The notes: generated by a model not told the origin, from the sequence alone. A stretch of DNA of 64,000 nucleotides from Rhizobium oryziradicis (GCF_001939045.1 NZ_MKIM01000031.1:1-64000); one strand, 5' to 3'. Counted from the first letter of the stretch, positions 34,648 to 45,102 are shown. Made by a program: numbers and translations.

Positions 34648-37600
34648 TCTTGATGCGCTTCCAGACTCCGACGATCCGAAACTGTGGATTGACTGGACAA
34701 CGGCCAAACAGGCCACGGCCTCGGACCCCACCCGCTCGGCTTGGGTGTCGGCCAATGCGGGGTCTGGCAAAACCCATGTGTTGACCCAGCGGGTCATTCG
34801 CCTGTTGCTGGCGGGGGCACGGCCATCGTCGATTCTTTGCCTCACCTATACAAAAGCGGCGGCATCGGAAATGTCCAACCGCGTGTTTGACCGGCTGGCG
34901 GAATGGGCCACCCTGCCCGATGTCGCCCTTTCCAAACGCATTGAAGACATTGAAAAGACCCCACCGGATGCGCTCAAGATTGCGGAAGCGCGCCGCCTGT
35001 TTGCCCGCGCACTGGAAACGCCGGGCGGTTTGAAAATCCAGACCATTCATGCCTTTTGCGAATCGCTTTTGCATCAGTTTCCGCTGGAGGCCAATGTCGC
35101 CGGGCATTTCTCGGTGCTGGATGATCGCGCAGCCTCTGTGCTGCTGGCGGATGCGCGCCGCTCACTGCTCACTGCAACCGCAACAGAAGACGACGTGGTG
35201 TTAGCGGACGCCTTTGCCGAAGTGCTCAGTCTGGGTGATGAATTCGGGCTGGAAAATCTGCTCTCGGATATCATTGCCAATCGCCATGCCATCCGCGGCT
35301 TTATCACCGCAGCAAGCTATAAAGGCGGCGTGGATCTGGCTTTGCGGCAGGCGCTGGGGCTTGGACAATATGAGACAGAGCAATCCTTGGCGGAAGCCTA
35401 TTGGCCACTGGCCGATTTAAGCGGCCCCCTTCTCTCCACCTATATTGATCTGGCTTTCAGCAAGGGTGGGGTGAAGGTGCAAGATACCGCACACCTTCTG
35501 GAACGGGCGGTGCGCCAGACCGATCCGTTTTTGCGCGCTAAGCTGCTGGATGAAGCCTTTCATACCGCCGCCGACAAGCCAAAGGCCGATGTGTCGCTGA
35601 TCGCAGCAGCCATGAAAAAGGCAGCCCCAGAGCTTTCGGATGCCGTTGCCAATGCGCGCGAGCATGTGGTGACTTGTCGCGAACGCTTGCGGCTCTTTCG
35701 GCTGTTTAAAGCCACCAAAGCGGCGCTGACCTTGGCTGAACGGTTGAGCCTAGACTATGAGGAGTTGAAAAAACGCAGCAGCCAGCTGGATTTTGAAGAC
35801 TTGATTGCCCGCACCGCCGAGCTTTTGACCCGCAGCGCCGTTGGCCCTTGGGTGCATTACAAACTCGATCAAGGCATTGACCATATTCTGGTGGATGAGG
35901 CGCAAGACACCAGCCCGGTGCAATGGTCGGTGATCCGCTCGCTACGAGAGGACTTTTTCTCGGGGCAAAGCGCACGGCAGGTTCGCCGCACCTTCTTTGC
36001 CGTGGGCGATGAAAAGCAATCGATCTATTCGTTTCAAGGCGCAAGGCCGGAGCGCTTTTCGCAAGAAGCACGCGAAACCGAGCGGGAAGTGGCCAGAGGC
36101 GGCGAAAACTTTAGCGCTGTGCGCCTGCCGCTCTCGTTTCGCTCCACCAATGCCGTGCTCTCGGCCGTGGACCAGGTGTTTGCCCAAGGCCCCAATGCGC
36201 GTGGCCTGTCTGCTGTTAACGAGCCGGTGGTGCATATGTCCAGCCGCACGGGCCACCCCGGCAGCGTCGAAGTGTGGAAGATGGTGGCCCCCGAAGGCAT
36301 CGACAATGAAGAGGACTGGACAGCCCCCTTTGATGCCACGCCGGAAAGCGCGCCGTCGGCGATTTTGGCCCGGCGCATCGCCCAGCGCATTGAAGCGATG
36401 ATTGGCCGAGAAACCATTGTTGAAAAGGGTATTGAGCGCGCAATTGAGGCGGGCGATATTCTGATTTTGGTGCGCAAGCGTGGCGCTTTCGTCAATGCCC
36501 TGACGCGGGCTTTGAAACGGCGCAACAATATTCCGGTGGCTGGTGCAGACCGCTTGCGCCTGACCGGCCATATCGCCGTGCAGGATCTGATGGCGCTTGG
36601 CCGCTTCACGCTGCTCACTGCGGACGATCTGTCCTTGGCAGCGCTTTTGAAAAGCCCACTGTTTAATCTCACCGAAGAGGATGTGTTTGCGGTGTCGGCA
36701 CGGCGCGGGGACTCAAGCGTCTTTGGCGAGATCCAGCGCCTGGCGCAGGAAGGCGTTGAGCCATGGGTCTCGGTGTCGACGCGGCTCACGGAGTATCAAA
36801 CGCAGGCGCGGGAATTGCCGCCCCATGATTTTTACGCGCGCGTGCTAGGCCCGCTGGGTGCGCGCCGCGCCTTCCTTGGGCGCCTCGGCAGTGAGGTCAG
36901 CGATATTCTCGATGAATTCCTCACCTTTGCCCTTGCCCACGAGCAATCTGGCCTGCCGGGCCTGCAATCCTTCATCACCATGCTGGAGTTGGAAAGCCCC
37001 GAAGTGAAGCGCGAGCAGGACAAGGAGCGCAGCGAAGTGCGGGTCATGACCGTTCATGCCTCAAAGGGTCTGGAAGCGCCGATTGTGTTTCTGGTCGATG
37101 ACGGCTCCAAGGCGTTTAATCACAGCCATCTGCCGAAATTCCGCATGATTGCATCGGAAAATAGCGAGATGGAATTTCCCATCTGGGCACCCGTGAAGGC
37201 GGTGGACAATGCCATTGTCGCCGCTGATGTGGCGCGCCGAAAGCAGGCGACCGAAGAGGAATATCGCCGCTTGCTCTATGTGGGCATGACGCGGGCTGCT
37301 GACCGCTTGGTGGTTTGCGGCTATCGCGGCAAGATCCAGCAAAGCGAGGTCTGGCATGAGATGATCATGTCGTCGCTGGAGCTGGATGAAAACCAATGCC
37401 GTCAGGAGCGCTTTTCAGGGCCGGAAGGGGAATGGGAAGGCTTGCTTTGGCAGCGTCCCGGCCCAAGGACCAGCTTTGAGCGTTTTGAGGCCCATAAAAT
37501 CATCAAAACGCCGGAGCCTTTGCCCGACGCCCTTTTGCGCCCTGCGCCGCCACCGCCGCGCTTGCCAAGGCCGCTCAGCCCATCCGGTGCAAGCCTTGCC

Positions 37601-38191
37601 GTGGATGAAGACGATGGCGAGTTGATGCTTTACTCTCCCCTGTTTGATCAGGGGCAAGATGCCGGGCTTGCGCTGCAACGCGGACGTATTGCCCACCGCA
37701 TGTTGCAGATGTTGCCCGGCCTGCCGCCGTCAGAGCGCGGCGATGCGGCCCACCGTTACGCGGAAAGGGCGGCGCGCTTTTGGCCAGCGCATGAGCGTGA
37801 GCGCATGGTCGCTTCGGTTTTGAATATTTTGGCCCACCCTGATCTAAGCGATGTTTTCTCCGGTACCGGTCAGGCGGAGCTTTCGATTATGGGCACAATC
37901 CGTCTTGGGCGCGAACTTCGCGCCGTGTCTGGCCGAATTGACCGCTTGGTGGTGACAGACGAAAAAGTGATCCTGCTGGATTATAAAACCAATCGGCAGC
38001 CACCAACGAGATCTGAAGACGTGCCCTTTTCCCACACGGCCCAGCTGGCTATCTATCGGGAACTGCTCACCCCTCTCTATCCGGGCAAGCCGATAGACTG
38101 CATTTTGGTTTATACGGAGGGTCCGAATGTTGTGACAATGAGTGAGGCTGGAATGAGCCATGCACTGGAAGCACTTCAGCCTCCTGAATAA
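34640..38191 (+). CDS. addA: Double-strand break repair helicase AddA
   Basis: 1183 residues. UvrD-like superfamily 1 helicase plus nuclease. Walker A is SANAGSGKTHVL (residues 37-48); motif II is VDEAQDTSPVQW. GDEKQSIYSFQGA, LPLSFRST, VMTVHASKGLEAPIVF and YVGMTRAADRLVV are the later helicase motifs. The C-terminal nuclease carries GRIAHRMLQ, SGRIDRLVV and ILLDYKTNR. ATG 34640 lies within the end of addB (8-nt overlap); the longer open frame from 34559 is rejected. Confidence 0.96.
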   Translation: MNDLDALPDSDDPKLWIDWTTAKQATASDPTRSAWVSANAGSGKTHVLTQRVIRLLLAGARPSSILCLTYTKAAASEMSNRVFDRLAEWATLPDVALSKRIEDIEKTPPDALKIAEARRLFARALETPGGLKIQTIHAFCESLLHQFPLEANVAGHFSVLDDRAASVLLADARRSLLTATATEDDVVLADAFAEVLSLGDEFGLENLLSDIIANRHAIRGFITAASYKGGVDLALRQALGLGQYETEQSLAEAYWPLADLSGPLLSTYIDLAFSKGGVKVQDTAHLLERAVRQTDPFLRAKLLDEAFHTAADKPKADVSLIAAAMKKAAPELSDAVANAREHVVTCRERLRLFRLFKATKAALTLAERLSLDYEELKKRSSQLDFEDLIARTAELLTRSAVGPWVHYKLDQGIDHILVDEAQDTSPVQWSVIRSLREDFFSGQSARQVRRTFFAVGDEKQSIYSFQGARPERFSQEARETEREVARGGENFSAVRLPLSFRSTNAVLSAVDQVFAQGPNARGLSAVNEPVVHMSSRTGHPGSVEVWKMVAPEGIDNEEDWTAPFDATPESAPSAILARRIAQRIEAMIGRETIVEKGIERAIEAGDILILVRKRGAFVNALTRALKRRNNIPVAGADRLRLTGHIAVQDLMALGRFTLLTADDLSLAALLKSPLFNLTEEDVFAVSARRGDSSVFGEIQRLAQEGVEPWVSVSTRLTEYQTQARELPPHDFYARVLGPLGARRAFLGRLGSEVSDILDEFLTFALAHEQSGLPGLQSFITMLELESPEVKREQDKERSEVRVMTVHASKGLEAPIVFLVDDGSKAFNHSHLPKFRMIASENSEMEFPIWAPVKAVDNAIVAADVARRKQATEEEYRRLLYVGMTRAADRLVVCGYRGKIQQSEVWHEMIMSSLELDENQCRQERFSGPEGEWEGLLWQRPGPRTSFERFEAHKIIKTPEPLPDALLRPAPPPPRLPRPLSPSGASLAVDEDDGELMLYSPLFDQGQDAGLALQRGRIAHRMLQMLPGLPPSERGDAAHRYAERAARFWPAHERERMVASVLNILAHPDLSDVFSGTGQAELSIMGTIRLGRELRAVSGRIDRLVVTDEKVILLDYKTNRQPPTRSEDVPFSHTAQLAIYRELLTPLYPGKPIDCILVYTEGPNVVTMSEAGMSHALEALQPPE

Positions 38192-38285
38192 TTCCTTCAA
38201 TCGAAATCAATTAAAGGAATTATTCAGCAAATTTAAAGTGCTACAGCGAAGCTAGATGCGCCTTAAAAGGCGCACGGCGCTGTCG
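38191..38285. repeat. Palindromic intergenic repeat, family B (copy 2)
   Basis: An ATTCCTT...AAGGAAT palindrome (38191-38220) is followed by ATTTAAAGTGCTACAGCG. A nested pair follows: TGCGCCTT / AAGGCGCA (38257-38274) inside ACAGCG / CGCTGT (38243-38283). It shares its layout and most bases with 9738-9808. It lies directly after the addA stop and upstream of trxA. Confidence 0.75.
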
Positions 38286-38359
38286 TGCGCAAGATCACAT
38301 TGAAATCTGAATGATTATCATCATATATATGACAACAGCATTTCTCCAAGGAGCAGCCA

Positions 38360-38680
38360 ATGGCTACCGTAAAAGTTGACATGAACAATTTCGACGCAGA
38401 AGTTCTGCAGTCCGCAGAGCCTGTTGTTGTAGACTTCTGGGCAGAATGGTGCGGCCCATGCAAGATGATCGCTCCAAGCCTGGACGAAATCTCGGTTGAA
38501 ATGGCGGGCAAGGTGAAGATCGCCAAGCTCAACATTGATGAAAACCCGGAACTGGCCGCCAAGTTTGGCGTACGCTCCATTCCAACGCTGGCTATGTTCA
38601 AGGGCGGCGAAGTGGCTGACATCAAGGTTGGCGCATCGCCAAAGACCGCCTTGTCCAGCTGGATCTCCAGCGCGGCCTAA
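38360..38680 (+). CDS. trxA: Thioredoxin 1
   Basis: 106 residues. The active site WCGPC (Cys31 and Cys34) sits in [15 protein letters not shown]; the cis-proline loop is [14 protein letters not shown] general cytoplasmic disulfide reductase. It lies 168 nt after addA behind a family B repeat, so probably has its own promoter, and a terminator follows at 38707. Confidence 0.98.
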   Translation: MATVKVDMNNFDAEVLQSAEPVVVDFWAEWCGPCKMIAPSLDEISVEMAGKVKIAKLNIDENPELAAKFGVRSIPTLAMFKGGEVADIKVGASPKTALSSWISSAA

Positions 38681-38706
38681 TCTCTGGCCCACATAGTCAG
38701 CAAAAA

Positions 38707-38730
38707 GCCCGGTTGATGCCGGGCTTTTTT
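38707..38730 (+). terminator. Terminator of trxA
   Basis: GCCCGG (38707-38712), loop TTGATG, CCGGGC (38719-38724), then six T. Confidence 0.9.
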
Positions 38731-38752
38731 GTGGGCATTTTTGAACGCACTC

Positions 38753-38876
38753 TCAACCTTTCGTCACCCTCAAGCCTGTCCCGAGGGTCGCAGCCGGAGA
38801 AGATGTCGCTGGTGTCAGTTCTCACATTGGGCAGCAGCAGATGCTCGGCACAAGACCAAGCATGACGCCGGAGCGT
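38753..38876. repeat. Degenerate dispersed repeat between trxA and folC
   Basis: CACCCTCAAGCCTGTCCCGAGGGT and, about 80 nt on, GATGCTCGGCACAAGACCAAGCATGACG look like the two halves of the common rhizobial element built on GTCACCCTCGGGCTTGTCCCGAGG. Both contain internal palindromes. Identification is from memory only. Confidence 0.4.
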
Positions 38877-38894
38877 TTGGAACCGTGTTGGAGC

Positions 38895-40238
38895 TCACGC
38901 CGGTGGCGTGCCATTGTCCGCCAGCACATTGCCAACCAGATAGAGCGATCCGCCAATCAGAATACGCGCTGGCTCGGCACTGCCTTCCATGGTGGCGCGG
39001 ATAGCCTCCAGCGCGTCTGTCACCGAAGACACCGGCGTGGCAGGTATGCCCTCGTCATAGGCGGCGGCGGCCAACGCGACGGGGTCCAATGCTGCATCGG
39101 TTCCGCGAATAGGAACCGTGAACACATGAACGGCCAATCCCTCAAACGCCTTGAAGTAACCGTGTGGCTCTTTGGTGTTGAGCATGCCGATAATCAGATA
39201 AAGCGGGCGGGACTGACGCTCTTCAAAGCCTGCCATGGCCTCGGCAATCACTTCGCCTGCACCGGGATTATGGCCGCCATCCACCCAGATTTCTGCGTTT
39301 ATTGGCGCGTGGCTGATCAACGCACCTTCGGTCAGTTTTTGCAGACGACCGGCCCATTCAACGCTGGTCATAGCAGCGTCGGCCATCGCCTGGGTAACCG
39401 TAAAGCCTGCTGCGCGTAGTGCCCGAATGGCAGCGGCGGCATTGGCATATTGGTGGCGCCCCGGCAATTTCGGCAGGGGCAAATCCATCAAACCGGATTC
39501 GTCTTGATAGACGAGGCGCCCATGCTCTTCAAAGGCCAGAAAATCCTGACCGAAAACAACATGCGGACAATGGAGCCGCTCGGCGGTGTCCACCAATGTG
39601 TCTCTTGCTGCTTCAAATTCCTGATGGCCGATCACCACCGGACAGCCTTTTTTCATGATCCCGGCTTTTTCCGCCGCAATCAACTCCACCCGGTCACCAA
39701 GATACGCCTGATGATCAAAGGAAATCGGCATGATGACTGAGACGGCCGGTTTATCGATCACATTGGTGCAATCCAACCGTCCGCCCATGCCCACTTCCAT
39801 AATCACCACATCGGCGGGAATTTCGGAAAACAGCAAAAAGGCCGCAGCGGTGAGGATTTCAAACACGGTGATGGCTTGGCCATCATTGGCTTTGGCCACC
39901 CGGCGCAGCGCATCGGCCAGCACCAGATCATCCACCAGCGCTCCGCGCCCACCTTTGACACCAATGCGATAGCGCTCGTGCCAATTCACCAGATGCGGCG
40001 AGGTGTGAACATGCACGGCAAGGCCAGCCTGCTCTAACAGTGCGCGGGTAAAAGCGGTAAACGAGCCTTTGCCATTGGTGCCTGCCACATGGATCACCGG
40101 CGGCAATTTGTCTTGCGGATTGCCCAACACGTCTAGCAGGCGGCGCATACGCCCAAGGGTCATATCAAAACCCTTGGGATGCAGGCTCATCAATTCATCA
40201 ATAACCTGTTCGGCTTGGCTGGCGGCGATATCGGTCAT
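38895..40238 (-). CDS. folC: Bifunctional folylpolyglutamate synthase / dihydrofolate synthase
   Basis: 447 residues. It adds glutamate to dihydropteroate and to folates. The ATP loop is HVAGTNGKGSFTAF; SPHLVNWHERYRI, VIMEVGMGGRLDCTNV and DHQAYLGD follow, and DGGHNPGAGEVIAEAM is in the C-terminal domain. ATG 40238 (MTDIAASQ) with GGATAGAG upstream is preferred over a TTG at 40250. Last gene of trpF-trpB-trpA-accD-folC, 53 nt after accD, a grouping that recurs in alphaproteobacteria. Confidence 0.95.
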   Translation of the reverse strand: MTDIAASQAEQVIDELMSLHPKGFDMTLGRMRRLLDVLGNPQDKLPPVIHVAGTNGKGSFTAFTRALLEQAGLAVHVHTSPHLVNWHERYRIGVKGGRGALVDDLVLADALRRVAKANDGQAITVFEILTAAAFLLFSEIPADVVIMEVGMGGRLDCTNVIDKPAVSVIMPISFDHQAYLGDRVELIAAEKAGIMKKGCPVVIGHQEFEAARDTLVDTAERLHCPHVVFGQDFLAFEEHGRLVYQDESGLMDLPLPKLPGRHQYANAAAAIRALRAAGFTVTQAMADAAMTSVEWAGRLQKLTEGALISHAPINAEIWVDGGHNPGAGEVIAEAMAGFEERQSRPLYLIIGMLNTKEPHGYFKAFEGLAVHVFTVPIRGTDAALDPVALAAAAYDEGIPATPVSSVTDALEAIRATMEGSAEPARILIGGSLYLVGNVLADNGTPPA

Positions 40239-40291
40239 GTCTCTATCCAAGTCTTACAGGGTGTCTTTGTCGTACAGGTCTGCGATCGGCT

Positions 40292-41200
40292 TTAAGCAGA
40301 CGCAGCCCGCGATGCATCGGCAATCGATAATTTCGCGTTGTCGACATTCGCAGGCTTTTTCGTCATGATTTTCAGCACGCGCGCCAAAGTGTCTGGAATA
40401 TCGTGGCGCTTGACCACCATATCCACCATGCCATGCTCCAGCAGATATTCCGAGGTCTGGAAGCCTTCTGGCAGCTTTTCACGAATGGTCTGCTCGATCA
40501 CGCGCTTGCCAGCAAAGCAGATTTCAGCACCTGGCTCCGCCATATGCAAATCACCCAGCATAGCGTAGGACGCGGTCACGCCGCCCGTTGTCGGATTGGT
40601 CAGCACCACAATATAGGGCAGGCCTGCTTCTTTCAGCATATTGACCACAACGGTTGTGCGGGGCAACTGCATCAAAGACAAAATGCCTTCCTGCATGCGC
40701 GCCCCGCCAGAGGCCGGGAACATCACTAAGGGGCATTTTTCAGCGATAGCGCGCTCAAAAGCCTTGATGATGGCTTCGCCTGCGGCAATGCCGAGCGATC
40801 CGCCCATGAAGTTGAACTCGTGCACCACAGCCACCAGCTTCAGGCCCTGAACGGTGCCAACGCCAGCCACAATTGTGTCTTCCTGCTCGGTCTTGGTGCG
40901 GCTGTCTTTCAGGCGATCCGCATATTTTTTGGAATCGCGAAATTTCAGCGGGTCTTGCGCCACTTTGGGCTGGACCAGCGCTTCAAATTGGCCGCCATCA
41001 AATAGATCGGCCAACCGCGCCTTGGCGGGCATTTTCATATGATAGCCCGAAGCCGGGATCACCCACTTGTTTTGCTCGAGATCTTTATGAAAGACCATCT
41101 CCCCGGTTTCGGGGCATTTGATCCAAAGATTTTCGGGCACATCGCGGCGACCCAACATGGAATTGATGCGCGGACGAACGTAATTTGTGAGCCAATTCAC
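40292..41200 (-). CDS. accD: Acetyl-CoA carboxylase carboxyltransferase beta subunit
   Basis: 302 residues. With AccA it transfers CO2 from biotin to acetyl-CoA. I start at GTG 41200 ([16 protein letters not shown]) because AGGAG lies 8 nt upstream; the frame runs on to a TTG at 41224. The crotonase-like core is intact ([44 protein letters not shown]). The N-terminal zinc ribbon of E. coli AccD needs four cysteines. Here [20 protein letters not shown] and the following stretch keep only one, so zinc binding is probably lost. Confidence 0.95.
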   Translation of the reverse strand: MNWLTNYVRPRINSMLGRRDVPENLWIKCPETGEMVFHKDLEQNKWVIPASGYHMKMPAKARLADLFDGGQFEALVQPKVAQDPLKFRDSKKYADRLKDSRTKTEQEDTIVAGVGTVQGLKLVAVVHEFNFMGGSLGIAAGEAIIKAFERAIAEKCPLVMFPASGGARMQEGILSLMQLPRTTVVVNMLKEAGLPYIVVLTNPTTGGVTASYAMLGDLHMAEPGAEICFAGKRVIEQTIREKLPEGFQTSEYLLEHGMVDMVVKRHDIPDTLARVLKIMTKKPANVDNAKLSIADASRAASA

Positions 41201-41278
41201 TGAAAACACTCCTGGCTGGCGCAATTCCTCGGGGGCCGAAGTGACTTTCCCGACACTGAACTGCTTTAAATCGACAAT

Positions 41279-41312
41279 GTGGGGAGCGGTATCATTTGAT
41301 ACCCTTCCCCAC
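41279..41312. other. Strong stem-loop between trpA and accD
   Basis: GTGGGGA and TCCCCAC enclose GGTATC-ATTT-GATACC. There is no T-run on either side, so it looks more like an RNA-processing or attenuation element within the operon than a simple terminator. Confidence 0.5.
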
Positions 41313-41330
41313 GGAACCCAAGGGCGAGAA

Positions 41331-42170
41331 CTATTCAGCGGCCGCTAGGCGGGCGGTATGCACGCCGCTGGCCAGACCACGCACCAGCGTGACCACCGAT
41401 TGCACCGTATCTGCTGTTGCCTTGTCGTCCTTGGTCAGGCTCAGGGCCACCTGATTGACAATAGCCGTGCCCACAACAACGCCATCGGCATTAGCCCCGA
41501 TCAGCCTTGCGTGTTCAGCGGTTTTAACACCAAAACCAACGCAGATCGGCAGATCGGTATGGGCCTTGATGCGCTGTACGGCACCGGCCACCTTGGACGG
41601 ATCCGGCAAGGCCGAGCCGGTAATGCCATTCATCGACACATAATAAACGAAGCCGGAGGTGTTTTGCAGCACTTTCGGCAGGCGCTTTTCATCTGTGGTT
41701 GGCGTCGCCAGACGGATGAAGTTGATGTCGCGCGAACGGGCAGGCAGGCACAGCTCATCATCCATTTCAGGCGGCAGATCCACCACGATCAAGCCGTCAA
41801 TGCCAGCTTCCAGCGCGTCATCGAGAAACTTTTCAACGCCGTAGATATAGATGGGGTTATAATAGCCCATCAGCACAATCGGTGTTGCCTGATCATGCTC
41901 GCGGAATTTGCGCGCCATATCCAGCGTCTTGATCAGGGTCTGGCCCGCTTTCAACGAACGCTGCCCGGCCAGCTGAATGGCAGGGCCATCGGCCATCGGA
42001 TCCGAAAAGGGCATGCCCAGCTCGATCACGTCAGAGCCAGCGGCAGGAAGCGCTTTCATGATCTCAAGCGAAGTGTCGAAATCCGGATCGCCACCCATAA
42101 AATAGGTAACGAGGGCCGGACGGCCCTCAGCCTTCAGGTCGGCAAACCGTTTGTCCATACGCTGTGTCAT
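41331..42170 (-). CDS. trpA: Tryptophan synthase alpha chain
   Basis: 279 residues, a beta-alpha barrel that cleaves indole-3-glycerol phosphate. Catalytic Glu is in [20 protein letters not shown] and the catalytic Asp in [26 protein letters not shown] and [11 protein letters not shown] complete the phosphate site. It starts one nt after the trpB stop. Confidence 0.98.
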   Translation of the reverse strand: MTQRMDKRFADLKAEGRPALVTYFMGGDPDFDTSLEIMKALPAAGSDVIELGMPFSDPMADGPAIQLAGQRSLKAGQTLIKTLDMARKFREHDQATPIVLMGYYNPIYIYGVEKFLDDALEAGIDGLIVVDLPPEMDDELCLPARSRDINFIRLATPTTDEKRLPKVLQNTSGFVYYVSMNGITGSALPDPSKVAGAVQRIKAHTDLPICVGFGVKTAEHARLIGANADGVVVGTAIVNQVALSLTKDDKATADTVQSVVTLVRGLASGVHTARLAAAE

Positions 42171-42171
42171 A

Positions 42172-43392
42172 TCACAACCCCATTCCCAGAATTTTGCCGA
42201 CGGTGAAGATGTCTTTGTCGCCGCGACCGCAGAGGTTCATCAAGATGATCTCATCCTTGCCCATCTTTGGCGCACGCTTCATCACTTCGGCCAAAGCATG
42301 GCTTGGTTCAAGGGCTGGAATGATGCCCTCGGTGCGGGTCAGAAGCTGGAAGGCTTCCAGTGCTTCCGTATCCATGATCGGCACATATTCCACCCGGCCA
42401 AGGTCTTTCAACCACGAATGCTCCGGGCCAATGCCGGGATAATCCAGACCGGCCGAGATGGAATGACCATCCTTGATCTGACCGTCAGCATCTTGCAGCA
42501 GATAGGTGCGGTTGCCATGCAAAACGCCAGGCGAGCCCGCTGTCAAGGATGCGCAATGTTCATTGCCGTCAAGCCCCTTGCCGCCCGCTTCAACACCTAC
42601 CATGCGAACGCTCTTGTCGTCGAGGAAGGGATGGAACAGGCCAATGGCGTTGGAGCCACCGCCAACAGCGGCGATCAGCATATCGGGCAAGCGGCCTTCA
42701 ACCTGCAACATCTGCTCGCGGGCTTCCGCGCCGATCACCGATTGGAACTCGCGAACCATTTCCGGATAGGGATGCGGACCTGCGGCTGTGCCAATCATAT
42801 AATAGGTGTCATCGACATTGGTGACCCAATCGCGCAGAGCTTCGTTCATGGCATCTTTCAGCGTGCCATGACCAGAGGAAACGGGGCGCACTTCTGCGCC
42901 CAAGAGCTTCATGCGGAACACATTCGGAGCCTGACGCTCGACGTCCGTTGCACCCATATAGACAATGCAAGGCAGGCCAAAGCGGGCCGCCACCGTGGCC
43001 GAGGCCACGCCATGCTGACCGGCACCGGTTTCAGCAATGATGCGGGTCTTGCCCATGCGCTTGGCAAGCAGGATCTGGCCAAGGCAATTGTTGATTTTGT
43101 GCGAACCGGTGTGGTTCAGCTCATCGCGCTTGAAATAAATCTTGGCACCGCCAAGCTCAGCCGTCAGGCGTTCAGCAAAATACAGCGGGCTTGGGCGCCC
43201 GGTATAATGGGTGTTGAGGTGATCCAGTTCGGCCTTGAAGGTTGGATCGGTCTTGGCCTTATCCCATTCTGCCTGAAGATCAAGGATCAGCGGCATCAAG
43301 GTTTCGGCCACGAAGCGGCCGCCAAAAATGCCGAAACGGCCATCTTCATCCGGACCTTCCCGGAAGGAATTGGGGATTGGGTTCTGGTTCAC
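42172..43392 (-). CDS. trpB: Tryptophan synthase beta chain
   Basis: 406 residues, PLP-dependent, joins indole to serine. The PLP lysine is in [14 protein letters not shown]; the PLP-phosphate loop is [27 protein letters not shown] is a further family segment. GTG 43392 overlaps the trpF stop by 4 nt (GTGA). Confidence 0.98.
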   Translation of the reverse strand: MNQNPIPNSFREGPDEDGRFGIFGGRFVAETLMPLILDLQAEWDKAKTDPTFKAELDHLNTHYTGRPSPLYFAERLTAELGGAKIYFKRDELNHTGSHKINNCLGQILLAKRMGKTRIIAETGAGQHGVASATVAARFGLPCIVYMGATDVERQAPNVFRMKLLGAEVRPVSSGHGTLKDAMNEALRDWVTNVDDTYYMIGTAAGPHPYPEMVREFQSVIGAEAREQMLQVEGRLPDMLIAAVGGGSNAIGLFHPFLDDKSVRMVGVEAGGKGLDGNEHCASLTAGSPGVLHGNRTYLLQDADGQIKDGHSISAGLDYPGIGPEHSWLKDLGRVEYVPIMDTEALEAFQLLTRTEGIIPALEPSHALAEVMKRAPKMGKDEIILMNLCGRGDKDIFTVGKILGMGL

Positions 43393-44057
43393 TTTGCACT
43401 CCCTGTCGTCCGCTCTGAAGCCAGCTGGACGCTTTTAAAGAATTCTTCCATCCGTGCGAGATCTTTCACACCCGGAGCACTTTCCACGCCAGAGGAAACA
43501 TCCAAGCCGCGTGCGCCCGTTTCTTTCAAAGCTTGCGCCACATTGTCCTTATGCAGCCCACCCGAAAGCATGTAATCGATATCTGCGTCAAGATTTTGCA
43601 GCAGACGCCAATCAAATGTCACGCCATTGCCACCGGGCAGCTCTGATCCTTCCGGCGCTTTGGCATCAAACAAAAAGCGATCGACAATCCCTATATAGGG
43701 ATCAATGCGTTTTAGATCACCCGGCTCGCGAATAGAAAGGACTTTCATCACCGGAATGCCATAGAGCGCCTTGATGGTCAGCACCTGTTCCGGTGTCTCA
43801 TGGCCGTGAAATTGCAGGATATCGGGCTTGAGCAGATAAACGATGTCATCAAGATCATCATTGTCTGCATCCACGGTCACGGCCACAATTTTAGCGCGGC
43901 CACGGGCCTTTTCGGCGATGCGCCCGGCAATATCAGGCTCGATATTGCGTGGGCTCTTTTCAAAGAAGATGAAGCCCACATGGGTTGCCCCAAGGCTGAC
44001 CGCCTTCTCCACGGCCTCGCTGGTCTTCAATCCGCAAATTTTGACATCTGGTTTCAT
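43389..44057 (-). CDS. trpF: Phosphoribosylanthranilate isomerase
   Basis: 222 residues, a beta-alpha barrel converting PRA to CdRP. The N-terminal [12 protein letters not shown] carries the catalytic Cys, [14 protein letters not shown] follows, and the catalytic Asp is in [30 protein letters not shown] binds phosphate. First gene of trpF-trpB-trpA-accD-folC. No leader peptide rich in Trp was found upstream. Confidence 0.97.
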   Translation of the reverse strand: MKPDVKICGLKTSEAVEKAVSLGATHVGFIFFEKSPRNIEPDIAGRIAEKARGRAKIVAVTVDADNDDLDDIVYLLKPDILQFHGHETPEQVLTIKALYGIPVMKVLSIREPGDLKRIDPYIGIVDRFLFDAKAPEGSELPGGNGVTFDWRLLQNLDADIDYMLSGGLHKDNVAQALKETGARGLDVSSGVESAPGVKDLARMEEFFKSVQLASERTTGSAK

Positions 44058-44132
44058 GGTGCCGAAGTGACATGAAATCGATTGCGAGTCGAGCCAAATT
44101 GCAAATAGGAAGGTGCCTGAGAGGCGAAAAAG

Positions 44133-44897
44133 TCAATCGAAATCGATGGCGTGCAATTCAGAGCCATGGCGCTTCAACCAGGACTTCGCCTCTTCCATGC
44201 CGGGACACAGGCTTTTGCACAGCGCCCAGAATTGCGGACCGTGATTCATTTCCTTCAGATGCGCAACCTCATGGGCGGCCAGATAATCAATCACCTCCGG
44301 CGGTGCCATGACAATGCGCCAGGAAAAACTCAAATTCCCTTCCCAGGAGCACGATCCCCAGCGGCTGCGGGTGTCTTTCATCGTCAAGCTTTTGGCACGC
44401 TTGCCCAAGCGTCCGGTATGAATGGCCACCAGCCGATCCAGATCCAGCCGTGCTTCCTTTTTGAGAAAGGTCGAGAGCCTGCGGCCCAAATGCTCTTCAT
44501 GGCCACTCACCCGGATCACCGGCTCACCATCCAGCATCACCGCTTCGGTAATGCCGCGCAATTGACCTGTTGGCACAATGCGGTGATCAACCCCGCGCAG
44601 CGCGAGTGTGCCCCCTGCCCTCACCTTGGCATCACCCGAATATTTAGAGAGTTTCACTTCCAGCCAACCGCGATGGCGATCCAGAAAATCGGCCACATCG
44701 GCTTCGCGCACCCCCTTCGGAATGGTCATTTTGAGCGCACGGCCACCCGGCTCAATGCGCAGCGTGATGCGCGTGGCGCGCAGGTTTTCGCGAATGGCAA
44801 GCGGCACCACACGCCCGGCCACATGCAATTCGCGGCTTTCCGGCGTCTTTGGCTTTTTCAAAGCCCGTGTCGGTTTTCGCAAAAACTGGGGAAACAT
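44133..44897 (-). CDS. M48/YgjP-type metallopeptidase
   Basis: 254 residues. The zinc motif HEVAHLKEMNHGPQFW (HExxH plus a downstream His) sits in the last quarter, preceded by SRWGSCSWEGNLSFSWRIVMAP, both hallmarks of the YgjP/DUF45 family. No signal peptide or membrane helix is visible, so it is probably cytoplasmic. Substrate unknown. The N-terminal ~30 residues are basic. It stands 75 nt upstream of trpF's start on the same strand as DUF2852. Confidence 0.88.
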   Translation of the reverse strand: MFPQFLRKPTRALKKPKTPESRELHVAGRVVPLAIRENLRATRITLRIEPGGRALKMTIPKGVREADVADFLDRHRGWLEVKLSKYSGDAKVRAGGTLALRGVDHRIVPTGQLRGITEAVMLDGEPVIRVSGHEEHLGRRLSTFLKKEARLDLDRLVAIHTGRLGKRAKSLTMKDTRSRWGSCSWEGNLSFSWRIVMAPPEVIDYLAAHEVAHLKEMNHGPQFWALCKSLCPGMEEAKSWLKRHGSELHAIDFD

Positions 44898-45045
44898 CTG
44901 GGCCTTTTATCGTGCTCGCCGTCGCTTTTGCTCCTGTCGCGGAGCGTCAATCACTGTGCTTGGTAGTGCAAGTTCTGCCGGGTTGGCAAGAAATTTCCCG
45001 GCGCAAGCACCATGCGCCGCACGAACTCTTCGAAGTGAGAGCGCA

Positions 45046-45080
45046 TAAAAAAGACCGCCATTGGGACATGCCGGTCTCTT
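45046..45080 (-). terminator. Terminator of the DUF2852 gene
   Basis: On the minus strand GAGACCGG...GCGGTCTTTTTT: GACCG and CGGTC pair over a 14-nt loop with six T after. Confidence 0.75.
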
Positions 45081-45102
45081 AAAGATCATCACAATGATCT
45101 TG

